Positions 9,597 through 21,726 of a DNA stretch of 64,000 bases are shown here, one piece after another (within the stretch, counting starts at the first letter, position 1; the number at the start of each line of letters is the position of its first letter). The DNA is taken from assembly GCA_963682175.1 (NCBI GenBank), contig OY821782.1, positions 28,975,741 through 29,039,740 of the forward strand, in the 5' to 3' direction. Position numbers and translations under genes: made by a program. The notes beneath the pieces were generated by a model. The model did not search any database, was not told the DNA's origin, and saw only the letters and a list, made by a program, of their open reading frames with translations. This DNA comes from Triglochin maritima (lineage: Eukaryota > Streptophyta > Magnoliopsida > Alismatales > Juncaginaceae).

Positions 9597-11720
9597 TGCA
9601 GGATTTCATGTTTAATTATACATATATATTTTCGAAATTTTTATGTATAATAAGGATCAATTACAATTTTCTTTGATTTATTTCATGCATGCATTGGTTT
9701 GTTTTAACATCTAGTTTCAAAAACTCTATTAAAACAAACAAGGGCTCCAAAATTCATACCTAGAAGTTCTCAAAAACTTCTTGAAGATTCGGAGACGTTG
9801 GGGATGCTTCTCGCCGCGCCGGATGCCTCCGAGTGTTCACCGAAACCCTAAACAAGGTTGGAGAGAAAGGAGCTAGCCAATCGATCTCCAAACAAGCTTA
9901 GAATCTAGCTACAAACCCCTTCCTTAGCCTCTGAGATTTCTTCTTCCAAAGACTTAGAAAACTAAGAGAATTTTCGTGGGTTTTTGTGGTGAATTAAGAG
10001 AGAAAATAATTATTGAATTGTGTGTCACAACTAGGGAGAATAAGGACCTATTTATATGTTCCAATCTTACTCTTAATCATGGCTATTCTTAAGCCACGGT
10101 TTTATGACAAATTCTCTCACAAATTAATTCTATAATGCATTATATGCACCCACAAAACGTTTGACCAAATTTGGAGCTAATCCAACCATCGATCAAATTA
10201 ATCTCTTAATAATCAAAGGCAGAAAATCGACCGCTGTTCGGTTTACCGAGTCCCACTCGGTTGACCGAATTTGTTACGATCGTTTAACCGAGTACGTGAC
10301 AGATGACCGAATCTTAAGGAGAAAAATTCTCCTTAACCGATCGGACCAATTCTCGTCCAAGACCGAGTGCCATTCGGTTAACCGAAAATATTGGAACTTG
10401 ACATTGTTCGGTCGACCGTTTCTGGTTCGGTACACCGTACCAAAGCTCCAGGCACTTTGGTCAAGTTCGGTCAATCAATTACGATTATCCATTCCACGTT
10501 CGGTTGACCGATCCATAGATCCTTCGGTCGACCGAACCTCAACGGATTACCGAACTTCTACCCGATTTTGCCTATTTCAAATTTTGGATTTATTTCCAAC
10601 AAAATTTGAACTTAAGGGGGTTTTAGCAAATTCACAACTTATGCAATGTATTATCCTATGCAACAATAAATTATTGCACCCCATAATATATGCATCTCAT
10701 ATAAATTTATCATGATTCTAATTATGTTATATATATTACATAATTGATTTTACTTGTTCACCACATGTGTCATATTTTCTATGAGAAACCCGACACATCA
10801 TATGAACCAAAAATCAAGCTTCTTGTTTCACGGTTTTTGCGGTGTGACCTATGGGAGGATCTAAACTAAGTTGGCAGTGATATTAAGAGCTTAATATCAC
10901 AAGCTATAAGCGGTATCTAGCTACACATTATAGCTCCCAATTAGTTAGATGTCTTAATTCCACTCGAACCAAAACACGATCCATTTAGTGATGGAGTGCA
11001 CCACTTGTGTCCGTCCCTTGCCGCATGATATTAAGAATACACACAAAGTAGTATTGTGTCATCTTTGTATTAGTATTCATTTCTTGATCTCTTTAAGCTA
11101 GTTATAAATATGTGACTTAACTCAAATCACATTGTGCACATTATAACTTTGCTTTATCAAGGGGCCCACTAATATCATCACTCAATTAAGAGGGGCAATG
11201 ATAATCTTTTGACTAACTATCTTCTCCAACGAAAGTTATACTTAACCAACCGATGCCTTTACACTACACTGATCGATAATTCAAGACACTGATCTAATTA
11301 AGTATTCCTTAAGTGATTAGATATAAGTCTCATATCAAAGGACCAAAGACACAGTAAAATATTAATGACACAGAAACACATTTCTATAATATTTTACTTA
11401 TTAGGTCTATTCAGTATACAAAAGTAATATTTTCCTCTTTTGCATACCCGTGTCGTCACTCACTTGTAGAGCTACAATGATCTATGACCAACACGACAAT
11501 CTTAACTCGGTAATTAATGTCCCATGTTAATTACCATGATTGCGAATATCTTTTGTTTTATGCAAACCAATATCTTTCAGAGCTCTACGGTTAAGGACCA
11601 AGAGCCTCTTCCTTAACACTTCTAAAAGACGAATAACATAAACAAGGAACAAAATGATTTCTCATTCAATTCATAATAATTGACATTTAAAAGTAAAACT
11701 TTTAGAACACATTCCCTTCA
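9597..11720 (-). repeat. 3' LTR of the minus-strand Copia
   Basis: It is 2124 bp, TG...CA bounded, nearly identical to 17050-19173. A stretch at 10205-10565 is packed with CGGTYGACCGA-type palindromes (see findings). A 184-codon open frame across that stretch is on the opposite strand to the element and is not considered a gene. Confidence 0.92.
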
Positions 11721-11732
11721 ATCTCCCACTTG
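11721..11732 (-). other. Polypurine tract of the Copia element
   Basis: On the minus strand AAGTGGGAGAT lies directly before the 3' LTR, the normal position for plus-strand priming. Confidence 0.75.
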
Positions 11733-12083
11733 TTATCAAAGTTTTCTTTCACATACATTCTCAATGTATAAAACATTAATAACTAGGGTAACCTTCCTAA
11801 ATCACCTATCAAGCCAATCTACATGGACCCTCGGATCCATGGACTCGAAATATATATTTCGTCTCTTAGCTTGGTATGAAGGTTTGTTGAATGGATCAGT
11901 TGTGCCACTGTTGTGTCCACCTATTTATTTATTTTGTCTTTCGTTGGTGGTTGAGTTAGCTGTAGTGATATTACTCCTAACTACACTAGCTCATACCTCC
12001 ACCTTCGATAATGATGACGCATCATCACTCCAACCTCTTATTGTCTAGAATTCCTATAAGAATTGCATCAAAACAGCCCTCGG

Positions 12084-14200
12084 CTATTTTCTCCTTTGTC
12101 TTCCATAAACACGAACATTATCTTTAGTCCGGTTAAGGTACTTCAGAATATTCTTGACCGCAATCCTATGATTAGGATTCGCGTTGGATTGGTGACCTCT
12201 TGTCACATTTAAAGCATACGAGATATTGAGTCTTGTGCAAGTCATCGTGTACATGGTCCTTCCTTTTGCCGAAGCATAAGGGATACGTTCATGTACCCCA
12301 AGTCTTTGTGTGATTGAGCACATTGAGACTTCTTGAGTTGCACACCTATACTCATACTTATTGGCATATTGTCCATATCGGAATTGTTCACCCTGAACAT
12401 TTCCAAAGACCTTGTCAATGTATGCACGTTGACTGAAGCCAATGAGTCTACGGGATGTATCTCAATGTATCTTGATTCTCAAGATGTGTTGAGCCTCATC
12501 CTTTTCTTTTCATTGAATACACTGATTTCAACGAAATTTCTCGTTTGCTAATGCAAAGGTATATGATTGCTCATGTGAAATATGTCATCGACATATAAGA
12601 TCAGAAATACTACATGGCTCCCACTAATCTCCTTGTATCAACAAGGTTTTCCTTTACTTTGAATGAAGTGAATTTTCTTCACCTCTTCGTCAAAGCGTTT
12701 GTTCCAACTCCTCGATGCTTGCTTCAATCCATTAATGGATTCTCGAAACTTGCATTTCTTCTCGCTACTATTTGGATCATCAAAACCTTGAGGTTGTACC
12801 ATGTACATATCCTCCTCCCAGTTCCTGTTTAAGGAACGCCATTTTGATATCTATCTTCCATATCCCACAATTGTGAAATGCGGTAATAGTGAGCATAATC
12901 CGAATAGATTTTAATATGACAACTTCTCAAAGATTTCATCAAAGTCAATTTCTTGAATTTGAGTATAACTTTTGCTACAAGCCTTGCTTCGTAGGTTGTC
13001 AAGTTACTATCCATGTCTATCTTCCTCCTAAAAGCTCATTTATACTTAATGGCATTTTCTCTTGAGGAAGGCAAATCAAGTTCTACACTTAATTATCATA
13101 CATGGATTCTATTTCGGATTCCATGGCCTTAAGCCATTGTTTGGAGTCTTCTCTTACCATTGCTTCTTGGAAGGTTGAGGGATCTTTGGTATCTAGTACC
13201 ATGATCTCATGAAGTCCCACATACTTATTGGGTTTCTTCCTTTCCCTCATTGACCTTCTTAGTTGTTTTGGTTCTTCTCGTGTCTCTCGAACTTATTCCA
13301 CAATTGCTTGAGGAATAGGTTCATGTTCGACTCTCGAACGCACACTAGGTGAGGATGATTGAGATTCTCTCACAATTTCTTGTAAGGATCTCTCGCTCAT
13401 ACTCTCACTAACCAAATGAATCTCTGCTGGGCCTTCATGATTTTGAATGCAACATTCACATCATGATCTTGTAAAGTATCTTGAGTTTCCTCAAGCTCAA
13501 CTCTACTCCCACTACTTTTCTCTCTTTTCCAGAAATTCCAGAAAACCCATATCTCTCTCTACAATCTTTCGATTGGAGGTGATATACCAAAAGTAGTATC
13601 CTCTTGTCACACGAGGACAACCTATAAAGAAGCACTTATCCGCTTTTGGTTGAAGCTTGGTCGACATCAATTTTGATGTATACCTCACAACCCCAAATCT
13701 TGAGAAAGTCGAGCTTAGGTGTCTTTCAACTCCATAGCTCATAAACCATTTTCTCCACGGATTTGGATGGAACATTATTTAGTGAGTTTGTCATTATTTG
13801 TAGTGCATAATTACAAAAGTAAATCGGCAATTTAAATTGACTTATTATTGATCGAACCATGTCGAGCAATATCCTATTCCTACTTTAGGAATGAGTCAAA
13901 TTAGGTATTCTAAGCACTCACCCCTACGACTTTTCATAGAGACTCGATATTCTTGTTGAGTTGGTTCGCTACTCCATTCTCGAATTCCTTGAACTTGTCA
14001 AAGAATTCATTTTTGCTTCCCATTAGACAAATATAGCCATAATGACTATAGTTGTCTGTGAACAAAATGAAGTACCTTAAACCGTCTCTTGCACTTGTAC
14101 TTATCGGACCACATACATTAGAATGTATCATATCCAATTAGTTGTTCGTTTTCGTTCCTTTCTTCTTGAAAGGTCTCTTGGTCATTTATTTGACCAATCC
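12084..14200 (-). pseudogene. Copia pol remnants (integrase, RT, RNase H)
   Basis: Broken minus-strand frames match successive parts of a Copia polyprotein: integrase core with HSNVCGPISTSARDGLRYF and TDNYSHYGYICLM (13934-14137); the post-integrase GCPRVTRGYYFW segment (13512-13775); RT start TYEARLVAK (12829-13014); and RNase H-proximal RIPYASAKGRTMY and AVKNILKYLNRTKD (12084-12323). Large parts are missing, including the YVDD region, and stops and frameshifts separate the pieces, so pol is non-functional. Confidence 0.8.
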
Positions 14201-14569
14201 GATAGTGCTACAAGATTGTATCATTCACGTGAGTTATCTTAGTTTCTCTTTTGTTATTGTTTGTTTGAGTTTGTTTATTATTTATTTCAAGCAAATAGAA
14301 ATCATTCTATATGAATGCATTTGCATAGAAAATTCCATTCTTCGATATAGACAAGCAAGAATTAAAATATTTATTAAAATTTATCCATATCTAAAACTTG
14401 ATACATAAATGTTCTTGCTAATCGAAGGCATATAACAAACATTCTTCAAAGCATAAATTTAAATCACTAGACTATTGAAGTTCCATAGAATCTTGTACAA
14501 TCGCAGCGATGCTTGTACTATTTCCAATCTTCAATATCATCTCGTTCCCAACGAGTTCCTTCCTATCCT

Positions 14570-15541
14570 TCAATAGCTGCACATCAAAATTATGTGAGCA
14601 CTAGATCCGGTAACCATTACCAAATCAAGGATAGAGGTGATTAAATTTATCTCAATAACAAACATACCTACGGCGTTTCTCGGGCGCCTACGTTCAATCA
14701 TCCCATTTTCAAGGTCTTCCTTGTACTTGGGGCAATTAGGTCGGATGTGTCCCTTTTCACCGCAGTGAAAGCACTCCGTGTTGGGAGTTGGAGATTTGAA
14801 AGATTTCCCCCTTGAGGCACTCTCATGAGCACCTCCTACTCCCTTGCTCTTGATTGACGTATCTTTGGTAAATTTGCCTTTACCTTTGTTGATCTTTTTG
14901 CTCCTCTCATGGACGGCTAGGACGTGATTGTCCTGACCTTTGCCCATGTCAACTTCAGCCGTTTTGAGAGCGTTGTGAAGCTCCTCAAGACTCACCCCTT
15001 TTTCACGCACATGATAGTGCATCACAAAATCCTTAAAGGACGGGGCTAGAGAGCCAAGAATTAGATCTTCGGCAATGTCCACTGGCATTGGAGAAGAGAG
15101 CTTCGACAACTTCTCAAGGTATCCTTGCATCGTGAGAAAATGCATAGATACCGATGTTCCCTCCGCCATATGACACCTTGTGAGTGCGATGGTGGTCTTA
15201 TAGCGCTCCTTTCGGGCACTATCCATGAACATCTTGGTTAGAGCCTCCATGGTCTTCTTGGGTTTTGAATCCAAGTATTTCGCTTGAAGCGAGTCACCCA
15301 TGGATGCTAGTATAAGACCGTGAACTTGGTTCTCTTGGTCTTCCCACTTGGCTATCGCCTCTTTCTCTTTATCGGTTGTCTTCTCATTCAATTTTGGGAT
15401 TTCACCATCCAAAATATGAGATAGTTTTTCAAACCTCAACACGATATTGAGATTGAGTTGCCATTTCATGAAGTTTGAGCCATCATTTTGCAAAGGGTTT
15501 TTTTCGATCATAGATCGCACAATTGGTTGGATATTTGACAT
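14570..15541 (-). CDS. gag: Copia gag protein
   Basis: I take the ATG at 15541 (MSNIQPIVRSMIEKN) because the upstream codons lie in the untranslated leader and give a hydrophobic tail atypical of Gag. The protein has the plant Copia gag domain (UBN2/Retrotran_gag type: NFMKWQLNLNIVLR, LDGEIPKL, YKTTIALTRCHMAEG, LEELHNALKTAEVDM) and a canonical CX2CX4HX4C zinc knuckle CFHCGEKGHIRPNC. It runs into a protease-like segment where the catalytic Asp of the expected DTGSS is Val (VTGSSAHI) and then stops. Gag binds element RNA and assembles the virus-like particle. It is the only intact ORF of the element. Confidence 0.83.
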   Translation of the reverse strand: MSNIQPIVRSMIEKNPLQNDGSNFMKWQLNLNIVLRFEKLSHILDGEIPKLNEKTTDKEKEAIAKWEDQENQVHGLILASMGDSLQAKYLDSKPKKTMEALTKMFMDSARKERYKTTIALTRCHMAEGTSVSMHFLTMQGYLEKLSKLSSPMPVDIAEDLILGSLAPSFKDFVMHYHVREKGVSLEELHNALKTAEVDMGKGQDNHVLAVHERSKKINKGKGKFTKDTSIKSKGVGGAHESASRGKSFKSPTPNTECFHCGEKGHIRPNCPKYKEDLENGMIERRRPRNAVGMFVIEINLITSILDLVMVTGSSAHIILMCSY

Positions 15542-15676
15542 TTCTACAAAATAAATTATATAGGTTTTAATGCCAATTTTATGTTTTAATACATACATAC
15601 ATATATATATTGAATATGATGTAAATACTGCAAATAAAATCTTGCCCGTAAATGCAGTAATCCAAGATCCCATCAA

Positions 15677-17036
15677 TTGTAATATAGACTAGCTAAGGGC
15701 TATCGAATACATTACAACATGAAGGTAAGAAAAACATTTTCTAATCACAACCTTTTTGAATTTTAGCAATATTAGCATCTTCAAACTCTTGTGATTCTTG
15801 TCGTTTTAATTATGAGGGAATACGACCTATCCTCGTAAGAAAAACTTTTTCCCAAAACCGAGCGAGGGCTCTAGGTAATGTTAAGAAAACTTATTTTCAT
15901 TTGATACGAGATACGTTTATCTATTGTATTCACAACTAAACATACTTGGGGTTCACTAGGGTGAAACACACCTCATACATTTAATTGTGGCACAACAACA
16001 GACAACCTTTATATCTCCCACTATTCCCAAAGATAGAGGGAGCTATCTCCCGCTAAGGGCGAGCAGAGTATCCCTCGATCAATGGCTGCTAGTGGATGAA
16101 ATAAGAAGGAAAAATTAATCTTAATTTTTGTTGGACAATTTCATTTATCAACATGTGATTTTGAATTTTAGTTTATCATGCATATTAAAATTTATACACA
16201 TCCTAACATTCACCATTCATCACATGCATAGCAGAAATTATAAAAACAGAAATTAAACATTCACACAATCCACATCGTGTGAGTTTATATGTTCCCTTCG
16301 ATCCTCGATCTTCGATCCTTGATCTTCGATCCTCGATCGATGCGCTACAGCGGCGACTTCCTCTTGCACCGGAGATGTAGATTTTACAGAAAACAAACAT
16401 GCTCCTCACATTCGATAAAACCGACTAGTGCAAGTCCTATGTAAAAACCTCTCATATGCAAATGCAACTATCTAAAAGACGGAAATAGAGAGAATTTTGG
16501 CTTTTACATACATAAGCCCCTGTATAATAATAATAACATACATTTGTAGTGTCTGATTTGGAACATATAAACTCACAATCCTGCAAAGCAACTCAAGCAT
16601 CCATGCACGCAATTGCTATAAACTACAGAATCTAATTTATCAATCATCTAGAATTCTCAACAATTCTTTGAAAAATATTTTGAAATCCATTAAAAACATT
16701 TTTCATACATCCATAGTTCACAAATTAATTATGAACCGCTGTTCATCCAATTTCCAATGGAAAGATGAATCGCAGTTTTTCGGTTTTGTTGATTCTCTTA
16801 CAAAATAATCGTTTATACTTAAAACGAAATTATTGCAAGTTAGACTTATGTCTAAATCATAATTCTAATAATTATATGCCATGTTTTAAACATTCAAAAC
16901 ATTTAAAACGAATTATTATAAAGAATTATTTCAACAAACATTTAAAGACCGAAAAACCGGTAAAACGAATTGTTTAAATCCTAGATGGTAAACTAGATTT
17001 GTTTACAGCATAAATCATGAGAAAATTGAACCCTAT
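15677..17036 (-). other. Untranslated leader of the Copia element
   Basis: Non-coding sequence between the primer site and gag. It includes a short tandem run of TCGATCCT/TCGATCTT units (16299-16343). No other feature is seen. Confidence 0.6.
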
Positions 17037-17048
17037 GCTCTGATACCA
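17037..17048 (-). other. Primer-binding site, tRNA-iMet type
   Basis: The minus strand reads TGGTATCAGAGC one base after the 5' LTR end, the standard primer site of plant Copia elements. Confidence 0.9.
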
Positions 17049-17049
17049 C

Positions 17050-19173
17050 TGTAGGATTTCATGTTTAATTATACATATATATTTTCGAAATTTTTATGTA
17101 TAATAAGGATCAATTACAATTTTCTTTGATTTATTTCATGCATGCATTGGTTTGTTTTAACATCTAGTTTCAAAAACTCTATTAAAACAAACAAGGGCTC
17201 CGAAATTCATACCTAGAAGTTCTCAAAAACTTCTTGAAGATTCGGAGACGTTGGGGATGCTTCTCGCCGCGCCGGATGCCTCCGAGTGTTCACCGAAACC
17301 CTAAACAAGGTTGGAGAGAAAGGAGCTAGTCAATCGATCTCCAAACAAGCTTAGAATCTAGCTACAAACCCCTTCCTTAGCCTCTGAGATTTCTTCTTCC
17401 AAAGACTTAGAAAACTAAGAGAATTTTCGTGGGTTTTTGTGGTGAATTAAGAGAGAAAATAATTATTGAATTGTGTGTCACAACTAGGGAGAATAAGGAC
17501 ATATTTATAGGTTCCAATCTTACTCTTAATCATGGCTATTCTTAAGCCACGGTTTTATGACAAATTCTCTCACAAATTAATTCTATAATGCATTATATGC
17601 ACCCACAAAACGTTTGACCAAATTTGGAGCTAATCCAACCATCGATCAAATTAATCTCTTAATAATCAAAGGCAGAAAATCGACCGCTGTTCGGTTTACC
17701 GAGTCCCACTCGGTTGACCGAATTTGTTACGATCGTTTAACCGAGTACGTAACGGATGACCGAATCTTAAGGAGAAAAATTCTCCTTAACCGATCGGACC
17801 AATTCTCGTCCAAGACCGAGTGCGATTCGGTTAACCGAAAATATCGGAACTTGACATTGTTCGGTCGACCGTTTCTGGTTCGGTACACCGTACCAAAGCT
17901 CCAGGCACTTTGGTCAAGTTCGGTCAATCAATTACGATTATCCATTCCACGTTCGGTTGACCGATCCATAGATCCTTCGGTCGACCGAACCTCAACGGAT
18001 TACCGAACTTCTACCCGATTTTGCCTATTTCAAATTTTGGATTTATTTCCAACAAAATTTGAACTTAAGGGGGTTTTAGCAAATTCACAACTTATGCAAT
18101 GTATTATCCTATGCAACAATAAATTATTGCACCCCATAATATATGCATCTCATATAAATTTATCATGATTCTAATTATGTTATATATATTACATAATTGA
18201 TTTTACTTGTTCACCACATGTGTCATATTTTCTATGAGAAACCCGACACATCATATGAACCAAAAATCAAGCTTCTTGTTTCACGGTTTTTGCGGTGTGA
18301 CCTATGGGAGGATCTAAACTAAGTTGGCAGTGATATTAAGAGCTTAATATCACAAGCTATAAGCGGTATCTAGCTACACATTATAGCTCCCAATTAGTTA
18401 GATGTCTTAATTCCACTCGAACCAAAACACGATCCATTTAGTGATGGAGTGCACCACTTGTGTCCGTCCCTTGCCGCATGATATTAAGAATACACACAAA
18501 GTAGTATTGTGTCATCTTTGTATTAGTATTCATTTCTTGATCTCTTTAAGCTAGTTATAAATATGTGACTTAACTCAAATCACATTGTGCACATTATAAC
18601 TTTGCTTTATCAAGGGGCCCACTAATATCATCACTCAATTAAGAGGGGCAATGATAATCTTTTGACTAACTATCTTCTCCAACAAAAGTTATACTTAACC
18701 AACCGATGCCTTTACACTACACTGATCGATAATTCAAGACACTGATCTAATTAAGTATTCCTTAAGTGATTAGATATAAGTCTCATATCAAAGGACCAAA
18801 GACACAGTAAAATATTAATGACACAGAAACACATTTCTATAATATTTTACTTATTAGGTCTATTCAGTATACAAAAGTAATATTTTCCTCTTTTGCATAC
18901 CCGTGTCGTCACTCACTTGTAGAGCTACAATGATCTATGACCAACACGACAATCTTAACTCGGTAATTAATGTCCCATGTTAATTACCATGATTGCGAAT
19001 ATCTTTTGTTTTATGCAAACCAATATCTTTCAGAGCTCTACGGTTAAGGACCAAGAGCCTCTTCCTTAACACTTCTAAAAGACGAATAACATAAACAAGG
19101 AACAAAATGATTTCTCATTCAAATCATAATAATTGACATTTAAAAGTAAAACTTTTAGAACACATTCCCTTCA
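17050..19173 (-). repeat. 5' LTR of the minus-strand Copia
   Basis: It is 2124 bp, bounded by TG...CA in the element's orientation (TGAAGGGAATG... CCTACA). A TATA box (TATAAATA on the minus strand, 17502-17509) suits the U3 promoter. The GTCGAC palindrome array lies at 17658-18018. Confidence 0.92.
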
Positions 19174-19380
19174 GTGCATTGTAATTATGTATCCACAAGT
19201 GCAAGTAATAACTCCTTCAAATTTCACGAGATATTTTTTTCTGGTCATTGCCTTCAACCTGGTACATCAGCTGGTGGTACCGAGTTACTGTATGTGTAGT
19301 TGGTACATTCAAACCAAAATAACAACAAAAAATCTAATTTTAATCACAATAATCAAACTTAAATTCAACTATTTTTAAGA
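19174..19380 (-). pseudogene. MuDR-type transposase fragment upstream of the Copia insertion
   Basis: The minus-strand frame KFEGVITCTCGYIITMHV contains the CxC half of the SWIM zinc finger. It continues in frame into VPYSHVLAVC at 9591 once the Copia element and one GTGCA copy are removed. Further upstream the frame slips (QLMYQVEGNDQKKISREI in another frame) and the catalytic core is missing. Confidence 0.72.
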
Positions 19381-19655
19381 TTACTACCATAGGCCTACAA
19401 TCAACAAAACTAAAATCAATAATCAATTAAGAAACAAGAAATAAAATGTTTTGCCTAAAAACCCAAAATCGAAATTGAGTTTGCACCACAACGGGTTCCT
19501 AAACCAACAAAAACACTACAATCATACATAAAACAACAATTTATATCATCATAATACATAAAAAAAAGCAAGAAAACGGTGGAAAACGAAAAAAATCGAA
19601 ACTCTAACCTTAAAAACGCGAGAACTCGGGGAAGGGGGAGAGGGGGGCGTCAGAC

Positions 19656-19666
19656 TGCTTTTATAA
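19656..19666 (-). promoter_or_regulatory. Possible TATA box of the MULE transposase gene
   Basis: The minus strand has GTTATAAAAGC just inside the right terminal repeat, pointing into the transposase remnant. The position fits a MULE promoter, but this is motif evidence only. Confidence 0.4.
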
Positions 19667-19712
19667 CCCGACGGAACTCGGTCTTTTTTTAAGTGAACTC
19701 GGCTTTACAAAC

Positions 19713-20081
19713 GCCGAGTTCTGCATATTCAACTCGGCATCTAAGATGTCGAGTTCTATGTAAGACATTGTTCTCCTGGTCGTCCAACCATCTCATGTAC
19801 GATCTGAGCATCAGGAGAACAGTTTAAATAGAACTCGGCACTCCCAGTGTCGAGTTCTGTTTGAATCACCTCCTGCCAACTCACGTTGAGTGGAAAATTT
19901 CAAGTATTGGGCAATAAAAACCAAGTAGAACTCGGCATCGCCAGTGCCGAGCTTTCTATGTACAAAAAAACAAAACCCGTCACCGTCACGTGTCACCATG
20001 TGGTGACAGCGAGTCTAGTTTGACAAATATTTTTTATTGAGGTCTATTTTGGCAAAAAAAAATTATTTTGAATTTTTTTCC
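19713..20081. repeat. Right terminal inverted repeat of the MULE
   Basis: Reverse complement of 8678-9078 with small indels. It carries the same internal AACTCGGCAT/ATGCCGAGTT palindromes. Confidence 0.85.
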
Positions 20082-20156
20082 TAAAAGTAATTGTACGATT
20101 TCAAATAGGAAATCTATATATGGTATTTGTGAAATAAGAACCCTTAGGGTGTGTTT

Positions 20157-20682
20157 GGATGCGTTGTTCATACATGAAATTTCAAATTTGGTGGAATTTC
20201 AAAATGTGTCATTTGTAAATACTATGTTTGGTGGGTTGAAAATTGGAATTTTTAAATTCCAAGTGGAATTTCCTATTTAATTTTTAAATTCCTATACAAA
20301 AGTGACAATACAACATTCCACATTTTTAGGTGGAATTTACAAATCCCTATCCTAATTTCCAACACCAAATTCCACCCCAAATCCCAACACCTCGTCTCGC
20401 CACTTATACACCTCCGCCTCCCCCGCCGCCGTCGAGCTCCACCGCCATCGATATTCGTCGTCTTTTTCTTTGTGATGTTTGGTTTAATTTTAGCATATAC
20501 GTAGAATTTGAAAATTCCTAGGTTCTTCCAAACAAAGCAAAATCAAATGATGAGATTTGGAAATGACATACTAACCCAAACAAGGTGAAAACAAATGACG
20601 TCATTTAGAAATCTTAGGATTTGCAAATTACATCATTTCAAAGTTCCATGGAATTTTGCAAATGACGCATCCAAACACACCC
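20157..20682. mobile_element. Tourist-like (PIF/Harbinger) MITE
   Basis: A 526-bp element with perfect 18-bp terminal inverted repeats (GGGTGTGTTTGGATGCGT) and TTA flanks on both sides (20154-20156, 20683-20685), as in PIF/Harbinger elements. The interior is AT-rich with GGAATTTC-type repeats. A GC-rich island at about 20399-20461 stands out, and may be a captured fragment. Confidence 0.87.
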
Positions 20683-20868
20683 TTATGTTTATTATTGGCA
20701 GATGTACAACCTAAAGTATCTTTGACACTTCAATATCTCATGGTGGATAAAGCTAATTTTTGTCTTAAAGTTGGACCTGTAGACTAGACTTTCCCGTAAT
20801 GAAGTTTTGGTTTACGTCAATGTAACCCCTAACCCCTGATACATAAAGACAACATTACAACAACAATC

Positions 20869-21702
20869 TGTTGGAATATTGAGTTTGGGCTAGGCCCATG
20901 AATAGCTCAATTGAAGAAATCCAATGTTGAGATGAAGATGAGAACTATTGCCCCATGTGCTATGTGCTCACCTCTACTTTTTAGTCCCACATTGGTAAAG
21001 CTAACAAGTTGAAGGATGTTGATAAACATACTATTCACTTGTCACTTTGTAGGTGGAAAGAGAGGAGGAGAGAATTCTCCACACACGCGCGCGCCCGTCC
21101 CGTCCCGGTCCGGGGCGTGGCGAGGCGTGGCGTGGCGTGACGTGACGTGACAGCGGGGGATTTGGGGGAAATTAGAGGCTTTAGCCTCAGGGTGATGGGT
21201 GTATTTATTTTTGGTCCTCAAGGTAATTGTTTTTGCAATTAAGTCCTTGACGGTTACAAGAATAAATACATATATATATCATGACAGTTTCCTCCTAAAA
21301 ATACACACGTTCTATTTTCCCATCATCTCTACGGAAACCGTCCTTCTCCGGCGATTTCCCCTCCCCGAATCCAAAGTTGTTCACCGTCTGATTCTTGCGA
21401 GGTTTCGCGCTGCTTTCGTGGTCCGTCGACTCCGGTGTGCGCCTGTTCGACGGTGAGACCGTTCTATCCTGGGAGAAAACCGGCAGACCATCAAACGCAC
21501 TGGTATGTGGGCCGATATTTTCTCTGAGGCAAGTCGCCTTCCGACGGCTCGGTCTATGAGGTCGTTTCTGATTCATGTTCCTTCGTTTCTTGTTTTCCTT
21601 TACATGTTTTTGTATGTTGGCTTTATCTGGATCCTTATGGAATATTTATTCGACATATGTAACCCATTGTATTACATGATCATATTTGTAATTGTATCAA
21701 CA
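20869..21702 (+). repeat. 5' LTR of the plus-strand Copia
   Basis: It is 834 bp. It carries a CpG-rich tract (21087-21150) ending in tandem TGACG motifs, and about 70 bp (near 21298-21368) that are absent from the 3' LTR. Confidence 0.9.
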
Positions 21703-21726
21703 ATCTCAGAGAAAATATTGTTAATT

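Larger units (their letters stand above)
9597..19173 (-). mobile_element. Copia retrotransposon with intact LTRs, decayed pol
   Basis: A 9577-bp element on the minus strand with two LTRs of exactly 2124 bp, a tRNA-iMet primer site, a polypurine tract and a perfect 5-bp target duplication GTGCA (9592-9596, 19174-19178). By eye the LTRs differ at only about ten positions, implying a recent insertion. Gag is open, but pol is reduced to scattered fragments. It probably moved with proteins supplied in trans. Confidence 0.92.
8678..20081 (-). mobile_element. Mutator-like element (MULE), split by a Copia insertion
   Basis: Long terminal inverted repeats (8678-9078 and 19713-20081) begin GGAAAAAAATTCAAAATAAT and share several hundred bases with small indels. 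The element is flanked by a perfect 9-bp target duplication TAAAAGTAA (8669-8677, 20082-20090), diagnostic of Mutator transposons. Without the Copia element and its duplication it is about 1.8 kb and encodes only the C-terminal part of a MuDR-type transposase on the minus strand, so it is an internally deleted copy. Confidence 0.9.

Noticed and set aside
10161..10715. A 184-codon open frame, repeated at 17614-18168, as a conserved gene
   Set aside because: The two copies are simply the two LTRs of one Copia element, and the frame is antisense to the element. Its Arg/Ser/Asp-rich product comes from the palindrome array.
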